A DNA stretch of 5,084 nt from an uncultured Bacteroidota bacterium (GTDB lineage: Bacteria; Bacteroidota; Bacteroidia; Chitinophagales; Chitinophagaceae). The translations under genes and the position numbers were made by a program. The notes beneath the pieces were generated by a model. The model saw only the letters and a program-made list of their open reading frames with translations, did no database searches and was not told the origin of the DNA. Below, piece by piece: positions 1 to 5,084 of this stretch (its first letter is position 1; each line of letters opens with the position of its first letter). Location: contig CAIWHI010000626.1 in the NCBI GenBank assembly GCA_903912435.1, positions 1 through 5,084 of the forward strand. The letters are read 5' to 3'.

Positions 1-638
1 ATACACGATACATCGGTTGTAATGATATATTCTGCCCCGGTATCAAGGGCACTTTTAACTTTTGTCTGCGCCATACCCATTGATATTGGCTCAAACTTCA
101 CTGCAAATGTGCCACCAAAACCACAGCAGGTTTCACATTCTTTCATTTCTACCAGTTCCAGGCCTTTTACCTTATTTAGGAGTCGCCTTGGGCCGGCTTT
201 TATGCCACATTCCCTTAGGGCACCACAGGCATCGTGGTAAGTTGCTTTGCCATTAAAGGTTGCTCCAATATCCTCAATCTTTAAAACTTTTGTCAGGAAT
301 TCGGTGAATTCGAACATATTGCCACAAACCTGATTGCTCAGGTTATGGTCTGAACTATTGTCGAATAAGGTTTCGTAATAATTACGCACATAACCAGTGC
401 AGCTACCACTAGGGCCAACTATGTATGAGTTTTCTTTAAAATCGTGCAGGAATTTAGTTGCTACCGATTTGGCTTCGTCCCTATAGCCTGCATTAAATGC
501 AGGTTGTCCGCAGCAGGTTTGTTTTTGGTTGTAAGATACTTTACAGCCTAATTTTTCCAGCACTTTTACCATATTCATCCCTGTTTCAGGATAAAGCTGG
601 TCTACAAAACAAGGTATAAATAATTGAACGTTTTTCAA
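1..638 (-). CDS. lutA: LutA/YkgE-family (Fe-S)-binding cysteine-rich protein, 3' end cut off by window edge
   Basis: Translating the minus strand gives 212 codons with two CCG (cysteine-rich) domains. Domain 1 has C10 in IPCF, C42-C43 in TCCGQPA and C80 in GPSGSC. Domain 2 has C138 in YHDACGALRECG, C171-C172 in TCCGFGGTF and C212 in TTDVSC. This spacing and the GFGGTF block match E. coli YkgE and B. subtilis LutA, about 240 residues long, so roughly the last 30 residues are missing. In B. subtilis LutA acts with LutB and LutC in oxidising L-lactate to pyruvate in the cytoplasm. CCG domains bind Fe-S clusters and also occur in glycolate oxidase GlcF and heterodisulfide reductase HdrB. The start is TTG at 638-636: an in-frame TGA lies four codons upstream, and the first ATG (codon 21) would remove C10. 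It is likely the first gene of an operon continuing past position 1, perhaps with lutB and lutC; that is inference. Family call is firm, physiological substrate less so. Confidence 0.9.
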   Translation of the reverse strand, partial: MKNVQLFIPCFVDQLYPETGMNMVKVLEKLGCKVSYNQKQTCCGQPAFNAGYRDEAKSVATKFLHDFKENSYIVGPSGSCTGYVRNYYETLFDNSSDHNLSNQVCGNMFEFTEFLTKVLKIEDIGATFNGKATYHDACGALRECGIKAGPRRLLNKVKGLELVEMKECETCCGFGGTFAVKFEPISMGMAQTKVKSALDTGAEYIITTDVSC

Positions 639-890
639 TGTAATATATCAATTGAGCACTATTACGAATAAGGGAATCAGGAATATAGAATAATAGAGCC
701 TAATCCACTAAAACCATGCTAAGGTAGTAAAAGGTAAACATACTCATTCAATTAGTGGCATTGAATTTGTGAATTTGGGTTTTGTGTGGCAATAAATTAG
801 GGATGGTTAGGGATTTGAATGGATGGTTAAAATGGGCAAATACCTGATTTGATGGATGAGATTGGCCTGAATTAAGTATTTTTGGTTTCA
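639..890. other. Intergenic region between divergent lutA and GNAT genes
   Basis: No coding potential was found on either strand in these 252 bases. The stretch separates two divergently transcribed genes, so it should carry both promoters, but I see no convincing -33/-7 pair. It holds small repeats. GGATGGTTA occurs at 801-809 and 821-829, and GAATTTG at 763-769 and 771-777. CCACTAA at 705-711 pairs with TTAGTGG at 752-758. These may be regulatory or chance, and I cannot assign a function. Confidence 0.6.
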
Positions 891-1379
891 ATGGAGCCAC
901 AAGTAATTATAAAGTCGGTAAAAATAGCTGAAGACCTGGAAGAGATAACAGAAATGATGAAGGAATTGCATGTGCATGAGCATAGCCTTTTTGATAAGAC
1001 TGACCTATGGCCTAACATTCAGGATGGGTATATGCGCCACATCATAATGATGCAGGAAGAATATGAGGGTACTTTTCTTATTGCTTACATTAATGATGCC
1101 CCAGCAGGATTTATTTTTGGCTATATTGAAGAACAGGATGATAGCCGGATAGAGATTTACATGGGTAAGGAATTGTACATTTCAGATGGATTTGTAGTCC
1201 CTGAATACAGGGGGCAGGGCGTATATAAGAAGCTCAATACCGAAATTGAAAATATTTACATAGAAAGGGGTGTAAAACGTATTTGCCGGCACACCCTTAT
1301 CAATAATGCCCGAGCCCGTGGTTTTCTGGAGCGTGAAGGGTATTTTGTTACAAGGTTGCTTTATGAGAAGTGGATGTAG
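891..1379 (+). CDS. GNAT-family N-acetyltransferase
   Basis: A 162-residue protein of typical single-domain GNAT length, expected to transfer an acetyl group from acetyl-CoA to an amine; the substrate cannot be told from sequence. The N-terminal helical part (about 10-60) precedes a beta strand (FLIAYIND, 62-69) and the strand-turn PAGFIFGYIE (71-80). Motif A, the acetyl-CoA pyrophosphate loop, lies at 98-115, with VPEYRGQGVYKKL: R107, G108 and G110 are kept, but Y112 stands where G or A is usual. Motif B follows as NNARARGFLEREGY (138-151). I chose ATG at 891 over an in-frame TTG at 882, because ATG is the stronger start and the three extra residues add nothing to the fold. An in-frame TAA at 873-875 limits any further extension. 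It converges with the histidine kinase, with 10 bp between the stops, and has no operon partner on its strand. It could acetylate a small molecule, peptide or protein. Confidence 0.87.
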   Translation: MEPQVIIKSVKIAEDLEEITEMMKELHVHEHSLFDKTDLWPNIQDGYMRHIIMMQEEYEGTFLIAYINDAPAGFIFGYIEEQDDSRIEIYMGKELYISDGFVVPEYRGQGVYKKLNTEIENIYIERGVKRICRHTLINNARARGFLEREGYFVTRLLYEKWM

Positions 1380-1389
1380 GGATTACAAT

Positions 1390-2592
1390 CTACTTACTTA
1401 TACTTACATAAAAACTACATCCTTTTCCGGGTTCTGATTCAATTTTAATTGTGCCATTTAGTTTTTGAACCAATCTTTGGACTGTAGATAATCCTATGCC
1501 AGTCCCTTTTTTATTATACCTGTCCGGGACACCCAAGGTGGTAAACAGATCAAATACTTTAGCCTGGTTTTCTTTGCTTATGCCCGGACCATTGTCAGTA
1601 ACGGATATTTGCCAGGTATTCTGATTATTGGATATTGACACAGATAAATTCCCAATTTCTTTATCATTATACTTAATGGCATTACTACAAAGGTTTAATA
1701 AAATCTGGGCTAATATTGATTTTGAAGTGAAGATTTCTAAATCGGAATTATTTACCTCAAATATGAAATCTACAGGTATCAATAAAAGTTGTTTTACTTC
1801 TTCAACTAATGATCCAAATGAAAAATTTTCTTTATGATTTTCTGATTTGTTGATATTGAGGGTATGGGCTAATATGCCATCAATCATTTCAATAGCTTTT
1901 TTGGAAGTGTTTTCCATCATTTCAAGTAGTGACACAGCCTCTGTATCGAGTTTGGATGCATATTCATCCTTCAAATACATCACTGACATTGCCAGGCTAT
2001 TGTAGGGCGATTTCACATCATGGGCTACAATATAGGCGAATTTAGATAAATCACTGTTCAGTTGTTCCATTTCAGCTTTTTGTTTTGCCAATTGTTGTGT
2101 TTTCTTCCTGATTTCAAAATAGGAAACAATTTGCCTGGCTAGTGCTTTAAGTGTTTCTATTTGTTCTTTTGATAATTTATTAGGCTTATTGTCAATAACA
2201 CAAAGTGTACCTAAGGCATTACCGCTTTCGTTAACCAATGGCACACCAGCATAGAAACCTATATTTGGATCACTGGTAACAAGAGGGTTATCAAAAAATC
2301 GTTCGTCTGTGCTGGTATCGCCAATAATAAATATATCATCGGGCTTTAGTATAGCATGTGCACAAAATGCAATATCCCTGTGGCTCTCTTTAGGTTCATA
2401 GCCAAACCTTGATTTAAACCATTGCCTGTTTGAGTCAATTAAAGAAATTAAGGAAATTGGCATACTGCAAATTTCAGCTGCAATTTGTGTAATATCGTCA
2501 TAATCTTTTTCATTCATTGTATCTAGTAGGTCATACTCATACAATGCCGAAATTCTGACAATTTCATTTTCCGGAATTGGTGCTGCAGCCAT
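1390..2592 (-). CDS. Soluble GAF-domain sensor histidine kinase
   Basis: A 400-residue cytoplasmic histidine kinase with no signal peptide or membrane segment. Residues 10-160 form a GAF domain of the subfamily marked by LLDT, QWFKSRFGYEPKESHRDIAFCAHAI (57-81), ERFFDNPLVT (97-106), FYAGVPL (113-119) and LGTLCVID (127-134). A short coiled coil (162-185, KTQQLAKQKAEMEQLNSDL) leads to the HisKA domain with the H-box FAYIVAHDVKSP and phosphoacceptor H191. The ATPase domain has the N-box LLNLCSNAIKYND (N304), the G1 box DNGPGI (333-338), the F-box FDLFTTL (347-353) and the G2 box GTGIGL (363-368). All catalytic motifs are intact, so it should be active. GAF domains bind small ligands or chromophores; the signal here is unknown. 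There is no receiver domain and no response regulator within the window, so it is an orphan, possibly feeding a phosphorelay or single-domain regulator elsewhere. ATG at 2592 gives the usual N-terminus just before the GAF domain. Confidence 0.95.
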   Translation of the reverse strand: MAAAPIPENEIVRISALYEYDLLDTMNEKDYDDITQIAAEICSMPISLISLIDSNRQWFKSRFGYEPKESHRDIAFCAHAILKPDDIFIIGDTSTDERFFDNPLVTSDPNIGFYAGVPLVNESGNALGTLCVIDNKPNKLSKEQIETLKALARQIVSYFEIRKKTQQLAKQKAEMEQLNSDLSKFAYIVAHDVKSPYNSLAMSVMYLKDEYASKLDTEAVSLLEMMENTSKKAIEMIDGILAHTLNINKSENHKENFSFGSLVEEVKQLLLIPVDFIFEVNNSDLEIFTSKSILAQILLNLCSNAIKYNDKEIGNLSVSISNNQNTWQISVTDNGPGISKENQAKVFDLFTTLGVPDRYNKKGTGIGLSTVQRLVQKLNGTIKIESEPGKGCSFYVSISK

Positions 2593-2866
2593 ATTTCTTC
2601 AAATTTTTAATAACAATAAAATACTTTTTAGTCTTTTATTGGGCAAATATAGGATTTGAAGAATTGCTATGAATAATTACTAAATAATTAATATGTAATT
2701 GAATGATAACGTGTGTAAATTATTTTTCGTACTTACTGCAATAGCTATACCATAAATGATTGCCAATCCAATTAACAAGTTGATTAAGCATTGGGCTTTA
2801 ACTCATGCGCGAAAAATCTCCCATGATTAATCAATATGATTTATAATATAAACAGAGAATCAGTAA
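2593..2866. other. Intergenic region upstream of the histidine kinase
   Basis: These 274 very AT-rich bases lie between the kinase start and the stop of the exported protein, both on the minus strand. They include a probable kinase promoter -7 element (2644-2651), a doubtful 40-codon hydrophobic minus-strand frame without ATG (2680-2802), and weak AT-rich palindromes such as TTTATAATATAAA at 2840-2852. No strong terminator hairpin is visible after the upstream gene. Confidence 0.6.
2644..2651 (-). promoter_or_regulatory. Candidate Bacteroidota -7 element for the histidine kinase
   Basis: On the minus strand the octamer reads TATATTTG, an exact match to the TAnnTTTG -7 consensus of the Bacteroidota housekeeping sigma factor. 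It lies 51 bases before the kinase ATG, a sensible leader length. The expected TTG/TTTG -33 element about 19 bases upstream is not clear (only TTC-like sequence), so the call rests on the -7 match alone in AT-rich DNA. Confidence 0.35.
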
Positions 2867-3466
2867 TTATCTTCCACCACCAGCCGCAAGCGCTGCTGAA
2901 ATCGAAATAGCTACTGCAATAGTTGCTGCACATCCGATACCGAAACCTTCCCATGTTTTACGTTTCTTAATTTCAAATGCCTTTGACATGTAACCTTCTC
3001 TATAGTCTCTGTAATCCATCATACTAGGGTCAGGGAAATTTAAATGGTCGTATCTTGGCGGGGTGCGCGCTACAATAATTGCAGGAATCCAGCCATAGCC
3101 GAAAATTAATACACTGGCCATACCACCATAAAATGCTTGAGATCCCTTGTAGTATTTTTTTGCATCATAGCTTCCTTGTTCCCAAAGCGTCATTTCATGT
3201 GAATATGAATTAGTTTTTACATAATCTTTATTGTCAAAAGTATCTATGTTGCCATTTTCATAAGTAATTCTACATACATCAGTAACTAGCAGTGTGTGCT
3301 TTGGTCCATCAGGATTATCATACATATTATACTCTACTTCCCTCGTTCCTATTTTCTTGACCCTGGCCTTTATAATTTCCCCATTTCTTCTGGTTATAAA
3401 ATCCTGTCCATAAACAATGTTTGCAGCTAGAGAGATGTTTAACAATAAAATGATTATTCGTTTCAT
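2867..3466 (-). CDS. Exported/membrane-anchored hypothetical protein with two hydrophobic segments
   Basis: A 199-residue protein of no named function. Residues 1-20 are a Sec signal peptide (basic MKR, hydrophobic IIILLLNISLAANIVYG), with cleavage likely before Q21. Residues 22-80 look like a small beta-rich domain of a type I recall as common in Bacteroidota exported proteins: RRNGEIIKARVKKIG, then EVEYNMYDNPDGPKHTLL, then VCRITYENGNIDTF. Two hydrophobic glycine-rich segments follow, about 112-133 (ending GYGWIPAIIVA) and 173-197 (GFGIGCAATIAVAISISAALAAGG). Between them, 134-172 is polar, with TPPRYDHLNFPDPS and DYREGYMSKAFEIKKRKT. It probably sits in an envelope membrane with the beta domain outside the cytoplasm. 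It follows the lipoprotein gene on the same strand, but a strong hairpin in the 177-bp gap argues against co-transcription. The start is supported by the signal peptide; the upstream bases show no Shine-Dalgarno sequence. Real gene: confident. Function: unknown. Confidence 0.82.
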   Translation of the reverse strand: MKRIIILLLNISLAANIVYGQDFITRRNGEIIKARVKKIGTREVEYNMYDNPDGPKHTLLVTDVCRITYENGNIDTFDNKDYVKTNSYSHEMTLWEQGSYDAKKYYKGSQAFYGGMASVLIFGYGWIPAIIVARTPPRYDHLNFPDPSMMDYRDYREGYMSKAFEIKKRKTWEGFGIGCAATIAVAISISAALAAGGGR

Positions 3467-3482
3467 AACGAGGTTTGTAAAT

Positions 3483-3490
3483 CAAAAATA
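3483..3490 (-). promoter_or_regulatory. Candidate -7 element for the exported protein gene
   Basis: The minus strand reads TATTTTTG, matching TAnnTTTG, 16 bases before the ATG of the exported protein. That would leave a very short leader. A TTG on the minus strand (3503-3501) is too close (10 bases) to serve as a normally spaced -33 element. Its position just downstream of the hairpin at 3538-3577 fits a new transcription unit starting here. Confidence 0.33.
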
Positions 3491-3537
3491 AGGGAATACA
3501 CAATAAAAGAATGAAATTCTACTATCCTAATTGTAAA

Positions 3538-3577
3538 TTCCTCAATCTGGGCATATTTAATAGCCCAGGTTGAGGAA
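3538..3577 (-). terminator. Strong hairpin, probable transcription terminator after the lipoprotein gene
   Basis: A 15-bp inverted repeat: the left arm is 3538-3552 (TTCCTCAATCTGGGC), the loop is 10 bases of A/T (3553-3562), and the right arm is 3563-3577 (GCCCAGGTTGAGGAA). Only one position departs from perfect pairing, a C/A mismatch in minus-strand RNA or a G-U wobble in plus-strand RNA. It lies 66 bases past the lipoprotein stop and upstream of the next minus-strand gene. The bases that follow on the minus strand (TTTACAATT) are only a weak U-tract, so it is not a textbook intrinsic terminator; it could instead stabilise an mRNA end. Confidence 0.6.
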
Positions 3578-3602
3578 AGATTTGTTCTGCTATTTTTATT
3601 AG

Positions 3603-3616
3603 TAGGATTAATCCTA
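3603..3616. repeat. Perfect 14-bp palindrome
   Basis: TAGGATTAATCCTA is its own reverse complement. It lies 27 bases past the lipoprotein stop, before the large hairpin. The dyad without a loop resembles a binding site for a dimeric regulator more than an RNA hairpin, but AT-rich DNA yields such sites by chance and no second copy was seen in the window. Confidence 0.4.
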
Positions 3617-3643
3617 TTTATTTAATCAAAATCTCATTTTAAA

Positions 3644-4207
3644 TTAATTGAGCGGATTGGCTAGTACATGTAATACTGACGATAGCTTCAAATTTGTGCC
3701 ACTTGCAGGTATTGCATTCACATGTGCACTTATCCTGAAATACATGGTGTCTTCTACAAAATAGTTTTTTAGATTTACTGATGTAATTGTATAAAAATCA
3801 ATGGATTGGGTGCTTTTAGGTACACCATATTTATATGCTACCAAAACCTCGGGTTGGCTTTTTGAAGAGATATATAACTGTACAGTATCCATGAAATCGA
3901 AATTCTGGGTAGCTGGTGCTGTTATTTGGAAGTTTAGGCTCTTAAGGTCTACATCTACTATCATATTAGCGGCAGTATTATAGGTGGCTATAAAATCTTT
4001 TGAATTTGTTGCAACCGGTATTGCAGGAAAAGGGATGGTAACCCCCATAGGTAATTGCATTCCCTCTGTATAGCCCTGAACAGCAGGTACCTGCATTTGC
4101 TGGCTAAATGGTAGGTCAACATTGATATTGGCCAATTGTTTTATTTTAGAGCAGGCAGGCAATAAGCTGAAAGCAGCAAGAGTACATAACAGGATTAGTT
4201 TTTTCAT
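3644..4207 (-). CDS. Small hypothetical lipoprotein
   Basis: A 187-residue protein with a lipoprotein signal peptide: MKK, a hydrophobic stretch (LILLCTLAAFSLL), and the lipobox LPAC with C19 as the acylated cysteine. After cleavage it should be anchored by lipid in the inner or outer membrane. The bases after the cysteine (SKIK) lack the acidic run of the Bacteroidota surface-export signal, so a periplasm-facing position is more likely; this is inference. Residues 25-65 are proline-rich and low in complexity (VDLPFSQQ, QVPAVQGY, LPMGVTIPFPAIPV). Residues 80-187 look like alternating beta strands (MIVDVDLKSLNFQITAP, TVQLYISS, VLVAYKYG, TMYFRISAHV, LKLSSVLHVLA), suggesting a beta-sandwich. I recognise no named domain. 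It is divergent from mtaB across 86 bp and appears monocistronic given the hairpin downstream. The ATG is fixed by the signal peptide; the leader is A-rich without a Shine-Dalgarno sequence. Confidence 0.82.
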   Translation of the reverse strand: MKKLILLCTLAAFSLLPACSKIKQLANINVDLPFSQQMQVPAVQGYTEGMQLPMGVTIPFPAIPVATNSKDFIATYNTAANMIVDVDLKSLNFQITAPATQNFDFMDTVQLYISSKSQPEVLVAYKYGVPKSTQSIDFYTITSVNLKNYFVEDTMYFRISAHVNAIPASGTNLKLSSVLHVLANPLN

Positions 4208-4293
4208 ATTTTCTGATTTGTTTTAATTGTAACAGAGCAAAAGCCGTGCCACAAGAGTTGTTTTGCTTAATATTGCATTCTTTTTGGACATAA

Positions 4294-5084
4294 ATGGATA
4301 AATCAATAGCATTTCATACCCTGGGTTGTAAACTCAATTATTCCGAAACATCAACTTTAAGCCGAAAGTTGGAAGATGATGGGTTTGTAAAAAGGAATTT
4401 TGACGATGTGGCAGATGTGTATGTGATAAATACCTGTTCGGTAACAGAAAATGCCGATAAGGAATGCAGGATGATAGTAAGGCAAATTCAAAAAAGGGCT
4501 CCTGATGCAATGGTGGTTATAACAGGTTGTTATGCTCAATTGAAGCCGGAAGAAATAGCGAGGATTGAAGGGGTGGATCTTGTTTTAGGTGCTGCCGAGA
4601 AATTTAATCTGGGTACCCACCTGAAAGAGCTAACTAAAGCTGAGGTAAATGGAGTAGCCAAAATTTGTTCTTGCGATATTGATGAGGTAAATGGTTTTCA
4701 GAGTTCCTATTCAGCAAACGATCGAACAAGGGCTTTTCTGAAAGTGCAGGATGGGTGTGATTATAACTGTAGTTTTTGTACCATTCCATTAGCCCGTGGT
4801 CATAGCCGGAGTGATAGCATTGAAGGTGTACTCAATAATATGCAGGAATTAGCCCTTGGTGGAACAAAAGAAATAGTTTTAACAGGCATTAATTTAGGAG
4901 ATTTTGGGAAGGGTGAAGTGGGGGGACGAATACATAATAGTTCATTTTTCGAAATGATACAGGAAATGGATAGGGTAGAGGGGATTGATAGAATACGCAT
5001 CTCCAGTATAGAACCCAATCTACTTACATATGAGATTATTGAATTTGTTTCCAGGTCAAATAAGTTCATGCCCCATTTTCATAT
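4294..5084 (+). CDS. mtaB: tRNA (t6A37) C2-methylthiotransferase MtaB, 3' end cut off by window edge
   Basis: The 263 complete codons match the N-terminal 60% of a MiaB/MtaB-type radical-SAM methylthiotransferase (family length about 430-450). The N-terminal domain carries the three cysteines that bind the auxiliary 4Fe-4S cluster: C12 (HTLGCKLNYSE), C48 (INTCSVTENAD) and C79 (VITGCYAQ). The radical-SAM motif CxxxCxxC is C155, C159 and C162, in FLKVQDGCDYNCSFCTIP. LTGINLGDFG (196-205) and RISSIEPN (235-242) are further family blocks, and the window ends at MPHFH, just before the expected IPLQSG. GCKLNYSE and TGINLGDFG favour MtaB over MiaB or RimO. MtaB adds a methylthio group to t6A at position 37 of ANN-decoding tRNAs, making ms2t6A, using S-adenosylmethionine. 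The ATG is certain: an in-frame TAA abuts it (4291-4293). A weak GGA five bases upstream is the nearest thing to a Shine-Dalgarno sequence. The C-terminal TRAM domain lies outside the window. Confidence 0.94.
   Translation, partial: MDKSIAFHTLGCKLNYSETSTLSRKLEDDGFVKRNFDDVADVYVINTCSVTENADKECRMIVRQIQKRAPDAMVVITGCYAQLKPEEIARIEGVDLVLGAAEKFNLGTHLKELTKAEVNGVAKICSCDIDEVNGFQSSYSANDRTRAFLKVQDGCDYNCSFCTIPLARGHSRSDSIEGVLNNMQELALGGTKEIVLTGINLGDFGKGEVGGRIHNSSFFEMIQEMDRVEGIDRIRISSIEPNLLTYEIIEFVSRSNKFMPHFH

Larger units (their letters stand above)
3467..3643. other. Intergenic region with hairpin and palindrome
   Basis: These 177 bases lie between two minus-strand genes. They hold a candidate -7 element for the downstream exported protein (3483-3490), a long hairpin (3538-3577) and a perfect 14-bp palindrome (3603-3616). 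No reading frame of interest was seen. Confidence 0.6.

Noticed and set aside
22..256. Plus-strand open frames at 22-240 and 62-256.
   Set aside because: They lie opposite the strongly conserved second CCG domain of the minus-strand lutA gene and encode no recognisable protein.
877..884. TATTTTTG on the plus strand as a -7 promoter element for the GNAT gene.
   Set aside because: It matches TAnnTTTG but ends six bases before the ATG, and the nearest TTTG (848-851) is 25 bases away, outside normal -33 spacing. It would need a leaderless transcript.
1628..1837. Plus-strand open frame of 69 codons.
   Set aside because: It is antisense to the ATPase-domain region of the histidine kinase, whose N-box and flanks are clearly conserved.
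2780..2834. Inverted repeat TTGATTAA (2780-2787) and TTAATCAA (2827-2834) as a terminator.
   Set aside because: Eight A/T-rich pairs with a 39-base loop are too weak and too likely by chance in this AT-rich stretch.
3801..3983. Plus-strand open frame of 60 codons.
   Set aside because: Antisense to the lipoprotein gene, which has a proper signal peptide and lipobox.
4258..4286. TTG at 4258-4260, 18 bases, then TCTTTTTG at 4279-4286 as an mtaB promoter.
   Set aside because: Spacing is acceptable but the -7 element has C in place of the conserved A and would start transcription at about the ATG; too weak to list.
4357..5069. Minus-strand open frames at 4357-4539 and 4800-5069.
   Set aside because: Both are antisense to mtaB, whose cysteine motifs prove the plus-strand frame.
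1..5084. Possible defence system, mobile element, CRISPR array or biosynthetic cluster.
   Set aside because: No transposase, integrase, nuclease, repeat-spacer pattern or biosynthetic enzymes are present; every long reading frame is explained by housekeeping, signalling or envelope proteins.

Overview
The window looks like ordinary chromosome from a member of the Bacteroidota. The DNA is AT-rich. No gene start has a strong Shine-Dalgarno sequence, and most starts sit behind A/T-rich leaders. Two leaders carry the TAnnTTTG -7 element typical of this phylum. The protein set also fits: a GAF-histidine kinase with a Bacteroidota-style H-box, a LutA/YkgE-type Fe-S protein, and two exported proteins of the kind common in these bacteria. 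This placement is inferred from style, not from a marker gene.

Layout from left to right. (1) Positions 1-638, minus strand: the start and most of a LutA/YkgE-like cysteine-rich protein, cut by the left edge. It is absent from any simple ATG-based reading because its start is TTG. (2) 639-890: an intergenic stretch with short direct and inverted repeats. (3) 891-1379, plus: a GNAT acetyltransferase. It converges on (4) 1390-2592, minus: a soluble GAF-HisKA-HATPase histidine kinase; the two stop codons are only 10 bp apart. (5) 2593-2866: an intergenic stretch with a probable kinase promoter and a doubtful small hydrophobic reading frame. (6) 2867-3466, minus: a secreted or membrane-anchored protein with two hydrophobic segments. 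(7) 3467-3643: an intergenic stretch with a strong hairpin (probable terminator) and a perfect 14-bp palindrome. (8) 3644-4207, minus: a small lipoprotein. (9) 4294-5084, plus: the 5' 60% of mtaB, a radical-SAM tRNA methylthiotransferase, transcribed divergently from the lipoprotein and cut by the right edge.

The genes do not form one pathway. Each seems to be its own transcription unit: lactate utilization (lutA, probably leading an operon that continues leftwards), signalling (an orphan kinase with no response regulator in view), cell envelope (two proteins) and tRNA modification (mtaB). There are no mobile elements, CRISPR arrays, RNA genes or phage genes. I found no convincing new biological system here; the observations in Part 2 are modest.
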